Notes: generated from the letters alone by a model not told the origin. Shown: positions 34,614-43,921, counted from the first letter of the stretch. The stretch is 64,000 nt of DNA from Arthrobacter sp. Soil762 (GCF_001428335.1 NZ_LMSG01000018.1:222343-286342), one strand, 5' to 3'. Numbers and translations are program-made.

Positions 34614-36716
34614 ATGACCACCACTGCAGAAACCACAGTCGACACCGTCCAGACCGTTCCCAGTTTTGTGCAGGATTCCTGGTGGACTCCCGACGCCGGT
34701 TCGGCAGCATCCGCCGTCCCCGTCCGGGATGCGAGCACCGGCGAAGTCCTGGCCAAGGTGAGCACCGACGGCCTGGATCTTGCCGCCGTCGTGGATTACG
34801 GCCGCACCACGGGACAAACGGAACTGGGCAAGCTGACCTTCCACCAGCGCGCGCTCAAGCTCAAGGAGCTGGCACAGTACCTGAACGCCCGGCGCGAGCA
34901 CTTCTACACGTTTTCGGCCCAGACCGGTGCCACCAAGATCGACTCGATGATCGACATCGACGGCGGCATCGGCGTCCTATTCACGTTCGGCTCCAAGGGC
35001 CGGCGCGAGCTGCCCAATTCGCAGGTGGTGGTGGACGGTCCCATGGAGGTGCTGTCCAAGGACGGCTCGTTCGTGGCCGAGCACATCTACACGCGCATCC
35101 CCGGCGTCGCCGTGCAGATCAACGCGTTCAACTTCCCGGTCTGGGGCATGCTGGAGAAACTCGCGCCCGCCTTCATCGCCGGGGTCCCCACCATCGTCAA
35201 GCCGGCCACCCCCACCGGGTATGTGGCCGCGGCCGTGGTGAAGGCGATCATCGAATCCAACATCCTGCCGAAGGGCTCGCTGCAGCTGATTTCCGGCTCC
35301 GTCCGCGGCCTCCTGGACCTGCTGGACTACCGCGACCTGGTGGCCTTCACCGGCTCCGCGTCCACCGCGCTGTCCCTGAAATCACACCCCAACGTGGTGC
35401 AGGGCGGCGTCCGGTTCACGTCCGAAACGGACTCACTCAACGCCGCCATCCTGGGACCGGACGCGGTGGAGGGCACGCCGGAATTCGACGCGTTCATCAA
35501 GTCAGTGGTCACCGAAATGACTGTCAAGGCGGGCCAGAAGTGCACGTCCATCCGCCGCGCCATCGTCCCGCAGGAGCTGGTGCCGGCGGTGATCGCCGCT
35601 GTCGGCAGGCGCGTGGATGAGCGTGTGGTGCTGGGGGATCCCCGCGCCGACGGCGTCACGATGGGCGCTTTGGCGTCGCTCGAGCAGCTCACCGACGTCC
35701 GCGCCGCGGTGCAGTCAATGCTCGACGCCGGCGGTGAGCTCGCGTACGGAACGCTGGATTCGCCGTCGGTCACCTCTGCCGGCGGCGCCACGGGCGTAGT
35801 GGATGCTGGCGCCTTTATGTCGCCGGTGGTGCTGAGCTGGGCTGACGCGGAGACTGACGCGATCCACTCGCTGGAGGCGTTCGGCCCGGTGGCCTCCGTG
35901 ATCGGATATAAGGACCTGCCCGACGCCGTCCGCCTCGCCGCCCGGGGCGGCGGCTCCCTGGTGGCGTCGGTGTGCACCAACGATCCGGCCGTAGCCCGCG
36001 AACTCGTCACCGGGATCGCCGCCCACCACGGCCGTGTCCTGATGCTCAACCGCGAAGACGCCCGCAGCTCCACCGGCCACGGTTCGCCGGTGCCGCACCT
36101 GGTCCACGGCGGGCCAGGCCGCGCCGGCGGCGGCGAGGAGCTGGGCGGCATCCGCTCGGTCATGCACCACATGCAGCGCACCGCCATCCAGGGCTCGCCC
36201 AACATGCTCACCGCCGTCACCGGCCTCTGGCATACAGGGGCGCACCGGAACTTCACGCTGGAGTCCGAGGGGATGCACCCGTTCCGGAAGTCGCTTGCTT
36301 CGTTGCGGATCGGCGACGCCGTCCGGTCCGACCTGCGTCAAGTGTCCCTGGCGGACATCACCGCGTTCGCCAACTCCACCGGCGACACCTTCTATGCCCA
36401 CACCAACCAGGAAGCGGCCGAAGCCAACCCGTTCTTCCCGGGCATCGTGGCGCACGGGTACCTGCTGCTGAGCTGGGCCGCCGGGCTGTTTGTGGAACCG
36501 GCGCCGGGCCCGGTCCTGGCCAACTACGGCCTGGAGAACCTCCGTTTCATCACGCCTGTGGCTGCCGGGGATTCCATCCGGGTCACCCTGACGGCCAAGA
36601 AGATCACGCCGCGCGAAACCGACGAGTACGGCGAGGTGGCCTGGGACGCGCTCCTGACCAACCAGAACGACGAGATCGTGGCCACCTACGACGTCCTCAC
36701 CCTCGTCGAAAAGTAG
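34614..36716 (+). CDS. paaZ: Bifunctional oxepin-CoA hydrolase / aldehyde dehydrogenase
   Basis: PaaZ opens the oxepin-CoA ring and oxidises the resulting aldehyde in aerobic phenylacetate breakdown. The product has 700 aa, starting at the ATG at 34614 after GGAAGGA. An aldehyde dehydrogenase domain (residues about 10-530) has nucleophile Cys310 in GQKCTS and NAFNFPVWGMLEKLAP. It is fused to a MaoC-like hydratase domain (about 560-695) with the FPGIVAHGYLLLS hydratase motif. Both halves look intact. It is monocistronic here. Confidence 0.93.
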   Translation: MTTTAETTVDTVQTVPSFVQDSWWTPDAGSAASAVPVRDASTGEVLAKVSTDGLDLAAVVDYGRTTGQTELGKLTFHQRALKLKELAQYLNARREHFYTFSAQTGATKIDSMIDIDGGIGVLFTFGSKGRRELPNSQVVVDGPMEVLSKDGSFVAEHIYTRIPGVAVQINAFNFPVWGMLEKLAPAFIAGVPTIVKPATPTGYVAAAVVKAIIESNILPKGSLQLISGSVRGLLDLLDYRDLVAFTGSASTALSLKSHPNVVQGGVRFTSETDSLNAAILGPDAVEGTPEFDAFIKSVVTEMTVKAGQKCTSIRRAIVPQELVPAVIAAVGRRVDERVVLGDPRADGVTMGALASLEQLTDVRAAVQSMLDAGGELAYGTLDSPSVTSAGGATGVVDAGAFMSPVVLSWADAETDAIHSLEAFGPVASVIGYKDLPDAVRLAARGGGSLVASVCTNDPAVARELVTGIAAHHGRVLMLNREDARSSTGHGSPVPHLVHGGPGRAGGGEELGGIRSVMHHMQRTAIQGSPNMLTAVTGLWHTGAHRNFTLESEGMHPFRKSLASLRIGDAVRSDLRQVSLADITAFANSTGDTFYAHTNQEAAEANPFFPGIVAHGYLLLSWAAGLFVEPAPGPVLANYGLENLRFITPVAAGDSIRVTLTAKKITPRETDEYGEVAWDALLTNQNDEIVATYDVLTLVEK

Positions 36717-36729
36717 CCCCACCCCGGAC

Positions 36730-36826
36730 GCTCTCTCACTTAATGTACGGTTTCCGGCGACGCTCTCTCACTTTCTTGAGGAAAGTGAGAGAGCGTCGGG
36801 GGTTTTCCCGCATTATGTGAGAGAGC
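36730..36826. repeat. Palindromic repeat family 2, copy 1
   Basis: Four boxes: GCTCTCTCAC at 36730 and 36762, then the reverse GTGAGAGAGC at 36785 and 36817. Same-orientation boxes are exactly 32 bp apart. The inner pair forms a perfect 18-bp stem (36758-36775 with 36781-36798) with a 5-nt loop. It lies after paaZ. Confidence 0.9.
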
Positions 36827-36862
36827 GTTTGGATCTTTCCGGGTTGCTGCGGCGTAAAATTT

Positions 36863-36875
36863 CCTCCGTAGGAGG
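36863..36875 (+). promoter_or_regulatory. Hairpin covering the VOC-gene ribosome binding site
   Basis: CCTCC (36863-36867) is the exact complement of the Shine-Dalgarno GGAGG (36871-36875), with a 3-nt GTA loop. The site is 7 nt before the start at 36883. Pairing would hide the strong ribosome binding site. Confidence 0.6.
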
Positions 36876-36882
36876 TGGCGAA

Positions 36883-37290
36883 ATGAACCTAGCCCTGAAC
36901 ACAGCCACAACCATCCTGCCTGTCGATGACGCAGCGCGCGCCCGCAGTTTCTACACCGAAAAACTGGGCCTCCCGCACCGCGGAATGACAGACAATGGAA
37001 GCGAATTACTCGGTAGCGACGGCGGCCCGATGCTGCAGTTGTTGCCGGTCTCGGACGGGAAGCACTCCGAGCACACAGCCCTCAGCTTCGAGGTGCGTGA
37101 CATTGAGCGGATCGTGCAGGACATGGAGGCCAAGGGCGTCCGGTTCCAGGATTACGACCTGCCCAACCTGAAGACCGAGAACCACATCTGCACCACGGAC
37201 TCGGAGAAGTGCGCCTGGTTCATGGACACGGAGCACAACATCCTCTGCGTTCACGAGACGTTGGGCATGCAGGCCGAATACCAGCTCTGA
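36883..37290 (+). CDS. VOC-family protein
   Basis: The product has 135 aa from the ATG at 36883, behind GGAGGTGG. It is glyoxalase/VOC fold: TTILPVDDAARARSFYTEKLGLP at the N-terminus, HTALSFEVRDIERIVQDME, and WFMDTEHNILCVHE at the C-terminus. The two His/Glu positions of the metal site are plausible (HTA and CVHE). Substrate unknown. It stands alone between paaZ and the TetR gene, just downstream of a family 2 repeat. Confidence 0.83.
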   Translation: MNLALNTATTILPVDDAARARSFYTEKLGLPHRGMTDNGSELLGSDGGPMLQLLPVSDGKHSEHTALSFEVRDIERIVQDMEAKGVRFQDYDLPNLKTENHICTTDSEKCAWFMDTEHNILCVHETLGMQAEYQL

Positions 37291-37342
37291 CCGCCACGGC
37301 GAGTCGCACAACACGGTCGCGCTCAGCAGGCCGCAGCATTCC

Positions 37343-37948
37343 CTAGTGCTGCGCGTGGAGCCCGTCGAACGCGATGGTGATGACGTCGTCGGCCAGTTTT
37401 TCCGGCGTGAGGGAGCCGCCCGGTTTGTACCATTCCACGATTGAGTTGATGGTGCCGAACAGCAGTCGCGTGACGGTGCGCGGATCGATGTCCTGGCGCA
37501 GCGAGCCTTCGTCGCGGGCTGCGGAAATCAGGGCGGCCACCTCGTGATCAAACGCGCGACGGCGTTCCAGGGCGTCGCGCTCAATGTCAGTGTTGCCCCG
37601 CAACCGTAGGAGCAGCGTGACAAACGGCAGCCGCTCCACCAGGACGGCCACGGTCTGACGCAGGACAAATTCCAGCCGTGCGTCCGCCGCGCCGCTTTGC
37701 GCCCCGGGTTGTTCGAGGATTGATTCCAGGCCACCTAGCGCATGGTCCAGGGCGAGCTTCAGGAGGTCGCCCTTGGACGGCACGTGGTGGTAGATGGCCG
37801 ATTTCGAGATGCCCAGGTTCTCGGCCAGGATACCCATGGACGTGGCGTCATAGCCGTGCCGGTTGAAGACGTCGACGGCGATGAGCAGCACCGACTGCTG
37901 GTCGTAACCGGGACGGCCGCGCTTGCTGGGGACTGCTGTAGTGGGCAT
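37343..37948 (-). CDS. paaR: TetR-family regulator, PaaR-like
   Basis: The product has 201 aa. The DNA-binding domain has TSMGILAENLGISKSAIYHHVPSKGDLL near residues 35-62. The C-terminal half resembles the actinobacterial TetR regulators of phenylacetate and fatty-acid breakdown. Its own operator (37964-37978) lies 16 bp upstream and matches sites at paaZ, paaI and the thiolase, so it is the best candidate for the local repressor, with an acyl-CoA such as phenylacetyl-CoA as inducer. It follows paaK on the same strand. Confidence 0.8.
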   Translation of the reverse strand: MPTTAVPSKRGRPGYDQQSVLLIAVDVFNRHGYDATSMGILAENLGISKSAIYHHVPSKGDLLKLALDHALGGLESILEQPGAQSGAADARLEFVLRQTVAVLVERLPFVTLLLRLRGNTDIERDALERRRAFDHEVAALISAARDEGSLRQDIDPRTVTRLLFGTINSIVEWYKPGGSLTPEKLADDVITIAFDGLHAQH

Positions 37949-37963
37949 ACCGGCTATTTTCCC

Positions 37964-37978
37964 ACGAACGTTCGGTAA
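37964..37978 (-). promoter_or_regulatory. PaaR-like operator at the regulator's own gene
   Basis: ACGAACGTTCGGTAA contains the perfect palindrome CGAACGTTCG (37965-37974). The position just upstream of the TetR start suggests autorepression. Confidence 0.75.
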
Positions 37979-38027
37979 TCCCTGTAGCGGCGCAGCCCAA
38001 CACGTTCGCGCACGACGCTACTGGGCC

Positions 38028-39392
38028 CTACGCCTTGGGACGGAGGTCGTAGATCCGGCGCAGCTTGCCGTTTGACCGCTCCAGTGAACCCGGTTCCACC
38101 ACGTCAACGGCGCACGAAGAACCCACGTGGATCTTGATCTGCTCCTGCAGGGTGCGTGCCGCCGTCGTACTCTGCTCAACTGTCACCGCGTCCCGGCGCT
38201 CGATCTTGACGGTCAGCTGGTCCATCCGCTGGCCCTCGGGGCGGGTGAGTTCGAGCTGGAAGTGGGGGCTGAGTTCGGGGATGCGCAGCGCGATTTCCTC
38301 GATCTGGGACGGGAAAAGGTTCACGCCGCGGAGGATGATCATGTCGTCGCTGCGGCCGGTGATGCGGCCCATCCTGCGGTGTGCGGGGCGGGCGGTGCCG
38401 GGCAGGAGGCGGGTGAGGTCCTTGGTGCGGTAGCGGATGATCGGCAGGGCTTCCTTGGTGAGCGAGGTGAAAACGAGTTCGCCGTGTTCGCCGTCGCGCA
38501 GGACGTTTTCCTTGCCTACTACGGGGTTGAAGGCGTCGATGATTTCGGGGCGGAAATGGTCCTCCCAGATGTGGCTGCCGTCCTGGGTTTCCACGGCCTC
38601 GCCGGCGACGCCCGGGCCCATCACTTCGGACAGGCCGTAGATGTCGCAGGCCTTGATGTTCATGGTGACTTCGAGTTCGTGCCGCATCTCCTGCGTCCAC
38701 GGTTCGGCGCCCAGAACTGCGTACTTAAGCGAGGTCGATGTCGGGTCGATGCCCATGTGGGCCATGGCGTCGGCGATGGTGAGCAGGTACGTGGGCGTGG
38801 CCAGGATGGCGTCCGGCTGGAAGTCCTGGATGAGCTGGATCTGGCGTTCAGTCTGCCCGCCGGACATCGGGATGACGGTGCAGCCCAGTGCTTCAGCGCC
38901 GGCGTGCGCGCCCAAACCGCCCGTAAACAGGCCGTAACCGTAGGCGTTGTGGACCTTCATTCCGGGCCGGACGCCTGACGCGCGGAGGCAGCGCGCCACC
39001 AGTTTGGCCCAGTCGGCCAGGTCCTGTTTGGTGTACCCGACGACGGTGGGCCGGCCTGTGGTGCCCGAACTTGCGTGCACGCGGGCTACTTCGCTCTGCG
39101 GCACGGCGAACATGCCGAACGGGTATTCGGCGCGGAGGTCATCCTTGGTGGTGAAGGGGAAGTTGCCGAGGTCGCTCAGTTCGCGGAGGTCCGCGGGGTG
39201 GATGCCGGCGTCGTCGAACTTGCGCTTGTACAGCGGCACGCGGTCGTAGGCGTAGGCCACCGTGTGCTGCAGGCGGGTGAGCTGCAGGGCTTCAAGTTCG
39301 TCGCGGGAGATGGTTTCCTCGCGGTCCAGGATGGGATCTGTGCCCTGGGACGTGGACTGCGGCATGGGGGTTTCGGGGGCGTGGAGGGTCAT
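38028..39392 (-). CDS. paaK: Phenylacetate--CoA ligase
   Basis: PaaK activates phenylacetate, the first step of the aerobic hybrid pathway. The product has 454 aa, standard length. The ANL-superfamily P-loop is SSGTTGRPTV near residues 110-119; YGLSEVMGPGVA near 250 is the adenine-binding motif with the family Glu; YRTKDLTRLL near 325 carries the ribose Asp; and the C-terminal lid follows GRSDDMIILRGVNLFPSQIEE. It lies 6 bp after paaI and shares its promoter. Confidence 0.94.
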   Translation of the reverse strand: MTLHAPETPMPQSTSQGTDPILDREETISRDELEALQLTRLQHTVAYAYDRVPLYKRKFDDAGIHPADLRELSDLGNFPFTTKDDLRAEYPFGMFAVPQSEVARVHASSGTTGRPTVVGYTKQDLADWAKLVARCLRASGVRPGMKVHNAYGYGLFTGGLGAHAGAEALGCTVIPMSGGQTERQIQLIQDFQPDAILATPTYLLTIADAMAHMGIDPTSTSLKYAVLGAEPWTQEMRHELEVTMNIKACDIYGLSEVMGPGVAGEAVETQDGSHIWEDHFRPEIIDAFNPVVGKENVLRDGEHGELVFTSLTKEALPIIRYRTKDLTRLLPGTARPAHRRMGRITGRSDDMIILRGVNLFPSQIEEIALRIPELSPHFQLELTRPEGQRMDQLTVKIERRDAVTVEQSTTAARTLQEQIKIHVGSSCAVDVVEPGSLERSNGKLRRIYDLRPKA

Positions 39393-39398
39393 GGTTTC

Positions 39399-39884
39399 CT
39401 ACTTCTTGGGAATGGTGCGGCTGCGTCCGCGGAACTCGGCGATGAGTTCCCCCGGGTTGCCGGAGCTGGGAATCGAATCGGGCTGGGCACCGTGCTGCGT
39501 ATCGGCGTCGGCCGCGAAAATCTGGATGTCGTACAGCCCGCTGCGCCCTGAGCTGGACCGGCGGTCCGCGACGGCGGTGATCACCTGGCCGCGGTAGGCC
39601 GGCTTGAGGAAGTTGATGTCGACGCCGGCGGCAACTGTGATGCTGTCGGCCTCTTCCGGGGTGGGATTGACCGGATTGCAGGCAAGGGCGAACGCGGAAT
39701 CGGCGAAGGCGAAGATCATTCCGCCGTGGGCCATACCGAACCCGTTGAGCATTTCCTGCCGGAGTGTCATTCGGATGGTGGCGTGCCCGTCGCTGACGGC
39801 GAGGACTTCGATGCCCATCCATTCGGAGGCGTAGTCGTTTTCCAGGATGGGGTGGGTGGCCCCGGAGAGTGCTGCTTCAGCCAT
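39399..39884 (-). CDS. paaI: Hydroxyphenylacetyl-CoA thioesterase
   Basis: The product has 161 aa. It is hotdog-fold: NGFGMAHGGMIFAFADSAFA near residues 50-69 contains the HGG motif and Asp of PaaI, which clears dead-end hydroxylated phenylacetyl-CoA and releases CoA. It is the first gene of a paaI-paaK unit driven from the operator-promoter at 39908-39927. The fit to genuine PaaI is better than for the 34041-34481 protein. Confidence 0.88.
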   Translation of the reverse strand: MAEAALSGATHPILENDYASEWMGIEVLAVSDGHATIRMTLRQEMLNGFGMAHGGMIFAFADSAFALACNPVNPTPEEADSITVAAGVDINFLKPAYRGQVITAVADRRSSSGRSGLYDIQIFAADADTQHGAQPDSIPSSGNPGELIAEFRGRSRTIPKK

Positions 39885-39907
39885 GCGTCATTGCCTCCAG
39901 CTTTATA

Positions 39908-39927
39908 TACCGAATGTTCATTAGGTA
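39908..39927 (-). promoter_or_regulatory. PaaR-like operator before paaI-paaK
   Basis: A 20-bp palindrome, TACCGAATGTTCATTAGGTA, has 16 of 20 symmetric positions. On the minus strand it ends at a TATATA -10 element (39904-39909), so bound repressor would sit between the -35 and -10 boxes. Confidence 0.75.
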
Positions 39928-40049
39928 ATCCCATATGCAGGTCCGGTGTCAAGGGCAGACCGGTCTTTGGGTACCCCTGATCGGTGGGACCCCCGGCACG
40001 GAAGTGCAAGGATGGAGGGACCGGCACCACGCACAGCAAAGGGCGGACC

Positions 40050-42167
40050 ATGGCCAAAGGCATCTACGTCAGCGCGACCACCCCGGGGTCGGGCAAATCG
40101 CTCGTGGCCCTGGGCCTCGCGGACACGCTCCACCGGCACGCGGACCGGATCGGCTTCTTCAAGCCGGTGGTCCACGGCCCGGACGCCGCCAGCGACCCCA
40201 TGGTGGCGCTGATGAAATCACGCTTCGCGCTCGACGACGACCGTTGCCGTGGCGGCCTGACGTCCACCGAAGTGCGTGCCCTACTGGCAGACGGAAAACG
40301 CGCCGACATCGATGCCCGCTGCGTGGAGATCTTCGCCGAGATTGCCAAGCATTGCGACGTGGTGATCGTGGAGGGGACGGACCTCACCGGCCAGGACGCC
40401 GCCGTCGAGTTTGACCTCAACGCCCGGCTGGCCAACAACCTGGCCGCGCCGGTGGTTGCCGTGGTGGGCGCAAAGGGGCTCAGCGTCGCGGAGGCCGCGG
40501 CCGCCGTCGAGGTTGCCCGCAAGGAGCTGGTGGCGGAAAAGTGCACGCTGCTGGCCATCATGGTTAACCGCGCGGACCCAAACCGGGTGGAGGAAATCGC
40601 GGCCGCCATCAAACCGGGCGCATCCAACCGGCCCGTGTATGTCCTGCCGGAGCTGGAGGAGATTGCCCGGCCCACCACCGGCGAGGTTGCTGCGGCGCTG
40701 GGTGTGCGGCAGATTGCCGGTCTTGCGGACATGGAACGCGACGTCCGGGACATCAAGGTGGCGGCCATGAATGTGGGCAACTTCCTGAACGTGCTGGACG
40801 AGGGTGCCCTGGTGATCGTTCCCGGCGACCGCGCGGACGTGATGGTGGCCTGCCTGGCGTCGTCGTTCTCGCCGGAATTCCCCGTGCCGTCGGCGCTGAT
40901 CCTGACCGGTGGGCTGGCCCCGGACGCCAACATCTACCCGCTCCTGGCGCAGGCGCCGTTCCCGGTGTTTGCCGCCAGCCAGGACACCTACACCACGGCC
41001 AAACGGGTCTCCGAGGTCCGCAGCGAGATCTGGTCCGGGCACCGCCGCAAGGTGGCCTCCGCCCTGGGCCTGTGGTCTAAGCGGGTGGACGAGGCCGAAC
41101 TTGTGGAACGTCTCCACCTGCCGCGCCCGGAACGGATGACCCCGCTGCGGTTCCTGCACGACCTGATCGAACGGGCCAGGGGCCAGCGCCGGCACGTGGT
41201 GCTGCCGGAGGGAACGGACGTCCGGATCCTGCAGGCCGCCGAAATCCTGCACCGCCGCGATGTCTGCGATCTCACCCTGCTGGGCCGGGACAGCGACGTC
41301 CGCGAGCTGGCCGCGGCCAACGGCATCGACCTCGCCGGGATCAACATCGTGGACCCGGCCACCTCGGAACTGCGGCAGGGGTTCGCGGAGAAGTACGCCG
41401 AACTTCGCGCGCACAAGGGCGTGGACCTGCCCAAGGCGCTGGAGATCATGCAGGACGGCAGCTACTTCGGCACCATGATGGTCCAGCTGGGCGTGGTGGA
41501 CGGCATGGTGTCCGGCGCCGCGCACACCACCGCGCACACCATCCGCCCGGCGCTGGAGTTCGTCAAAACGCGCGACGGCGTGAAGATCGTGTCCTCCGTG
41601 TTCCTGATGCTGATGCCGGACCGGGTGCTGGTCTACGGCGACTGCGCCGTGAACCCCGATCCCAACGTGGAGCAGCTCGCGGACATCGCCCTCGCCTCGG
41701 CCGAAACCGCGGTGCAGTTCGGGGTGAAGCCGCGCGTGGCCATGCTGTCCTACTCCACCGGCGGCTCGGGCTCCGGCGAGGCCGTGGACGAAGTCCGGCA
41801 GGCCACCGAACTGGTGCGTCAACGCCGCCCGGATCTCGCCGTCGAAGGCCCCATCCAGTACGATGCCGCCGTGGACGCCTCCATCGCGGCCTCCAAAATG
41901 CCCGATTCGTCGGTGGCAGGGCAGGCGACGGTGTTCATCTTCCCGGACCTGAACACCGGCAATAACACGTACAAGGCGGTGCAGCAGAGCTCCGGGGCGG
42001 TCGCCGTCGGGCCCGTTCTGCAGGGCCTGCGCAAGCCGGTCAACGACCTCTCCCGCGGCTGCACCGTGGAGGACATCGTGAACACCGTTGCCATCACGGC
42101 CATCCAGGCGCAAGACAGCAACGCGGGGTCACTTAAAGCCCCTTCCGGAGGGAATTTTGGGCTTTAA
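40050..42167 (+). CDS. pta: Phosphate acetyltransferase, long form
   Basis: Pta converts acetyl-CoA and phosphate to acetyl phosphate. The product has 705 aa from the ATG at 40050, the long actinobacterial/enterobacterial form. An N-terminal BioD-like P-loop domain (ATTPGSGKS near residues 9-17) and a DRTGG domain precede the catalytic PTA domain from about 370 (LPEGTDVRILQAA, SGAAHTTAHTIRPALEF, SYSTGGSGSG). The last 15 residues are encoded by the left arm and loop of a large palindrome and are probably a late addition. ackA follows 1.9 kb downstream. Confidence 0.94.
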   Translation: MAKGIYVSATTPGSGKSLVALGLADTLHRHADRIGFFKPVVHGPDAASDPMVALMKSRFALDDDRCRGGLTSTEVRALLADGKRADIDARCVEIFAEIAKHCDVVIVEGTDLTGQDAAVEFDLNARLANNLAAPVVAVVGAKGLSVAEAAAAVEVARKELVAEKCTLLAIMVNRADPNRVEEIAAAIKPGASNRPVYVLPELEEIARPTTGEVAAALGVRQIAGLADMERDVRDIKVAAMNVGNFLNVLDEGALVIVPGDRADVMVACLASSFSPEFPVPSALILTGGLAPDANIYPLLAQAPFPVFAASQDTYTTAKRVSEVRSEIWSGHRRKVASALGLWSKRVDEAELVERLHLPRPERMTPLRFLHDLIERARGQRRHVVLPEGTDVRILQAAEILHRRDVCDLTLLGRDSDVRELAAANGIDLAGINIVDPATSELRQGFAEKYAELRAHKGVDLPKALEIMQDGSYFGTMMVQLGVVDGMVSGAAHTTAHTIRPALEFVKTRDGVKIVSSVFLMLMPDRVLVYGDCAVNPDPNVEQLADIALASAETAVQFGVKPRVAMLSYSTGGSGSGEAVDEVRQATELVRQRRPDLAVEGPIQYDAAVDASIAASKMPDSSVAGQATVFIFPDLNTGNNTYKAVQQSSGAVAVGPVLQGLRKPVNDLSRGCTVEDIVNTVAITAIQAQDSNAGSLKAPSGGNFGL

Positions 42168-42180
42168 GTGACCCCGCGTT
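42120..42180. repeat. Perfect 22-bp palindrome at the end of pta
   Basis: The arms 42120-42141 and 42159-42180 are perfectly complementary over 22 bp (core GGGGTCACTTAAAG). The pairing continues for six more bases with one mismatch. The 17-nt loop includes TTCCGGAGGGAATTT. It encodes the C-terminus and stop of Pta and should also act as its terminator. Confidence 0.9.
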
Positions 42181-42210
42181 GGTGTCAGGATCCATCTCGC
42201 GGAGGTGGGC

Positions 42211-42471
42211 CTAGCTGTTTTCCGGCTTGGCCACGCTGTCCGGGTCCTCCTGCTGGGCCGGCTCATCGGAGAGTCCCTCAGGAGTGAGGTCCAGGTTTTG
42301 CGGATCCTCGGGCTGCTCCGGGGCCTCGCCCACTTCCTCGGCTTTGGGGCTTCCGGTGTCGTCCAGGGCAGGGTTGGCACCCTCGACGCCGGTGGGGTCC
42401 TTGGTGCCTGGCGTGTCAGATTCTGCGGCCCCGGGTTCGGTGTTGTCGGGCTGAGTGGTGTCGTTCGGCAT
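42211..42471 (-). CDS. Small acidic disordered protein
   Basis: The product has 86 aa from the ATG at 42471 behind AGAGGGA. It is almost entirely D, E, P, T, S, N and G, without a hydrophobic core, signal peptide or Cys, so it should be intrinsically disordered. No known family. It converges on pta with a palindrome between them. Confidence 0.65.
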   Translation of the reverse strand: MPNDTTQPDNTEPGAAESDTPGTKDPTGVEGANPALDDTGSPKAEEVGEAPEQPEDPQNLDLTPEGLSDEPAQQEDPDSVAKPENS

Positions 42472-42583
42472 GGAAGTCCCTCTCTGCATAGTGCAACGTG
42501 TCCGCCGACTCTAGGCGCCTGCCGCGGCTGACGCAACGGGCCCCTGACGCAACGGCAGGCGCGGGGTGAGCCGGTCCGCAGCC

Positions 42584-42706
42584 TCAGCCCTGACGGGCCT
42601 TCATCCTCGGGTTCTTTTTGTTGATCACAAACGTGCGGCCCCGGCGTCGGACGATCTGGGCGCCGGGAATCTTCTTCAGGGCGCGGAGGGAATTTCTGAC
42701 TTTCAT
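42584..42706 (-). CDS. rpmJ: Ribosomal protein L36, zinc-independent paralogue
   Basis: The product has 40 aa from the ATG at 42706 behind AAGGAGC. The sequence [12 protein letters not shown]...[20 protein letters not shown] is the YkgO/RpmJ2 type. The four Zn ligands of normal L36 (three Cys and one His) are absent, so the protein can replace the zinc-binding L36 when zinc is scarce. It follows the CobW-family gene under a Zur box, the classical arrangement. Confidence 0.93.
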   Translation of the reverse strand: MKVRNSLRALKKIPGAQIVRRRGRTFVINKKNPRMKARQG

Positions 42707-42792
42707 GGGCTTGCTCCTTGTTGTTGGTGGCGGTTGGTGGGTGGCGTTTTGACCGCTGGCGCGGTGTGAAAGGGGGCCGGGGCCCGGGCCGT

Positions 42793-43908
42793 TCAGTTCG
42801 GGGCGGGGTCGAGCTGGAACGGATCGGTCAGCCCGGCGAACCCGGCCTCCATTTCCGCGTCGGTGAGTTCGCAGGCGGAGAGCAGCTGCCCAATTTCCGC
42901 CGTGTCCATGCCCTCTCCGGTCGCGGCCAGCACGCTTCCGCGGTCCCCGTGTTCCGGATGCCAGTCCAGGTGGGCGTCCACATGATTGAGTGGATCGGGC
43001 GCCGCACCCGCCTCCTGGTCTGCCAGCCACGGTCCGGTATTTTCGAGCCAGACACGCGGCCCGATGCCCTGGATGGCGATCCGGCACTGCGGTGCGGCGG
43101 CGATCCACAGGCGGCCCCGCAGCCAGCAGCACCCCTCCGCGAGGGACGCCAGGGCGTGCCGGAACCGCTCCGGGTGCAGCGGACGCTGGGCCCGGTGCGT
43201 GACAGTGGTGAACGGTGAGGTTGAGGACGACGCCGGGATCCGCACCGAACCGGGGACCGTCCGGCTCAGGGCGTCGTGGTAGTCGTGGCGGCCGGGGCGG
43301 ATGAGGCCGGCGTTTTCAGCCACGTCAGCGTGCGGGGCCAGTTCCCGCACCAGTTGCACGCCGCGAACCCGCAGGGCGGGGTCGGCCGGAAACAGGTCCA
43401 CCTCCGCCAGCAGGACGGTGTCATTGAACGACAGCTCGCCGATGAGGAATTCACCCGCCGTGCGCTGGTCCTCCGGGACCGGCGTGAATCCGGATTCAAA
43501 CAGGGTGTGGTGGTCCCAAATGTGGTCCTCCAGGGTGTCAGGGGCGCAGGCAAGGACAGCGGAATCAATCGTCACCGGGCGGGAAAGGCCACGCCGCAGC
43601 GCCCCGATCGCGGCCTCCGCAGAGACCGCTGGCGGGAGCCCGATGATGGCCTGCGTCTCCCCGCGTTCCAGCAGCCGCTCGATGGTGGGCACCAGGTCCA
43701 GCCGCACGGTGCAGCTCAGGCAGCCGTGTTCCAGCTGCGTCTCGGCGCGCTCCACGAGCCCGGACTGGCTGGAGATCCTGCGGATGACCACGCCGTTCTC
43801 CAGCAGGTCGTGCAGGACAACCACGGCGCCGGGATTGGCCGCGGCCGCGTCCTGGCAGGCTTGTTGGCGGCACAGGGCGTCCAGGGAGCTGATCACAGTG
43901 AGATGCAT
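42793..43908 (-). CDS. CobW-family protein without P-loop, MRF-like
   Basis: The product has 371 aa from the ATG at 43908. The family is CobW/G3E: a C-terminal CobW_C domain with [17 protein letters not shown] and a central [12 protein letters not shown] (usual NKxD place, here FND). However, the N-terminus is [16 protein letters not shown] instead of GxxGxGKTT, so no Walker A is present. The metal motif CxCC is C63-L-S-C66. In mycobacteria a Zur-regulated CobW relative, MRF, recruits the ribosome hibernation factor in zinc starvation; the L36-2 neighbour and Zur box fit that group. Confidence 0.8.
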   Translation of the reverse strand: MHLTVISSLDALCRQQACQDAAAANPGAVVVLHDLLENGVVIRRISSQSGLVERAETQLEHGCLSCTVRLDLVPTIERLLERGETQAIIGLPPAVSAEAAIGALRRGLSRPVTIDSAVLACAPDTLEDHIWDHHTLFESGFTPVPEDQRTAGEFLIGELSFNDTVLLAEVDLFPADPALRVRGVQLVRELAPHADVAENAGLIRPGRHDYHDALSRTVPGSVRIPASSSTSPFTTVTHRAQRPLHPERFRHALASLAEGCCWLRGRLWIAAAPQCRIAIQGIGPRVWLENTGPWLADQEAGAAPDPLNHVDAHLDWHPEHGDRGSVLAATGEGMDTAEIGQLLSACELTDAEMEAGFAGLTDPFQLDPAPN

Positions 43909-43921
43909 GCCGATCACTCTA

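Noticed and set aside
36730..36826. Regular 32-bp repeats as a CRISPR array
   Set aside because: Only two boxes per orientation, 10 bp long, inverted halves, spacer-like parts partly conserved between loci, and no cas genes.
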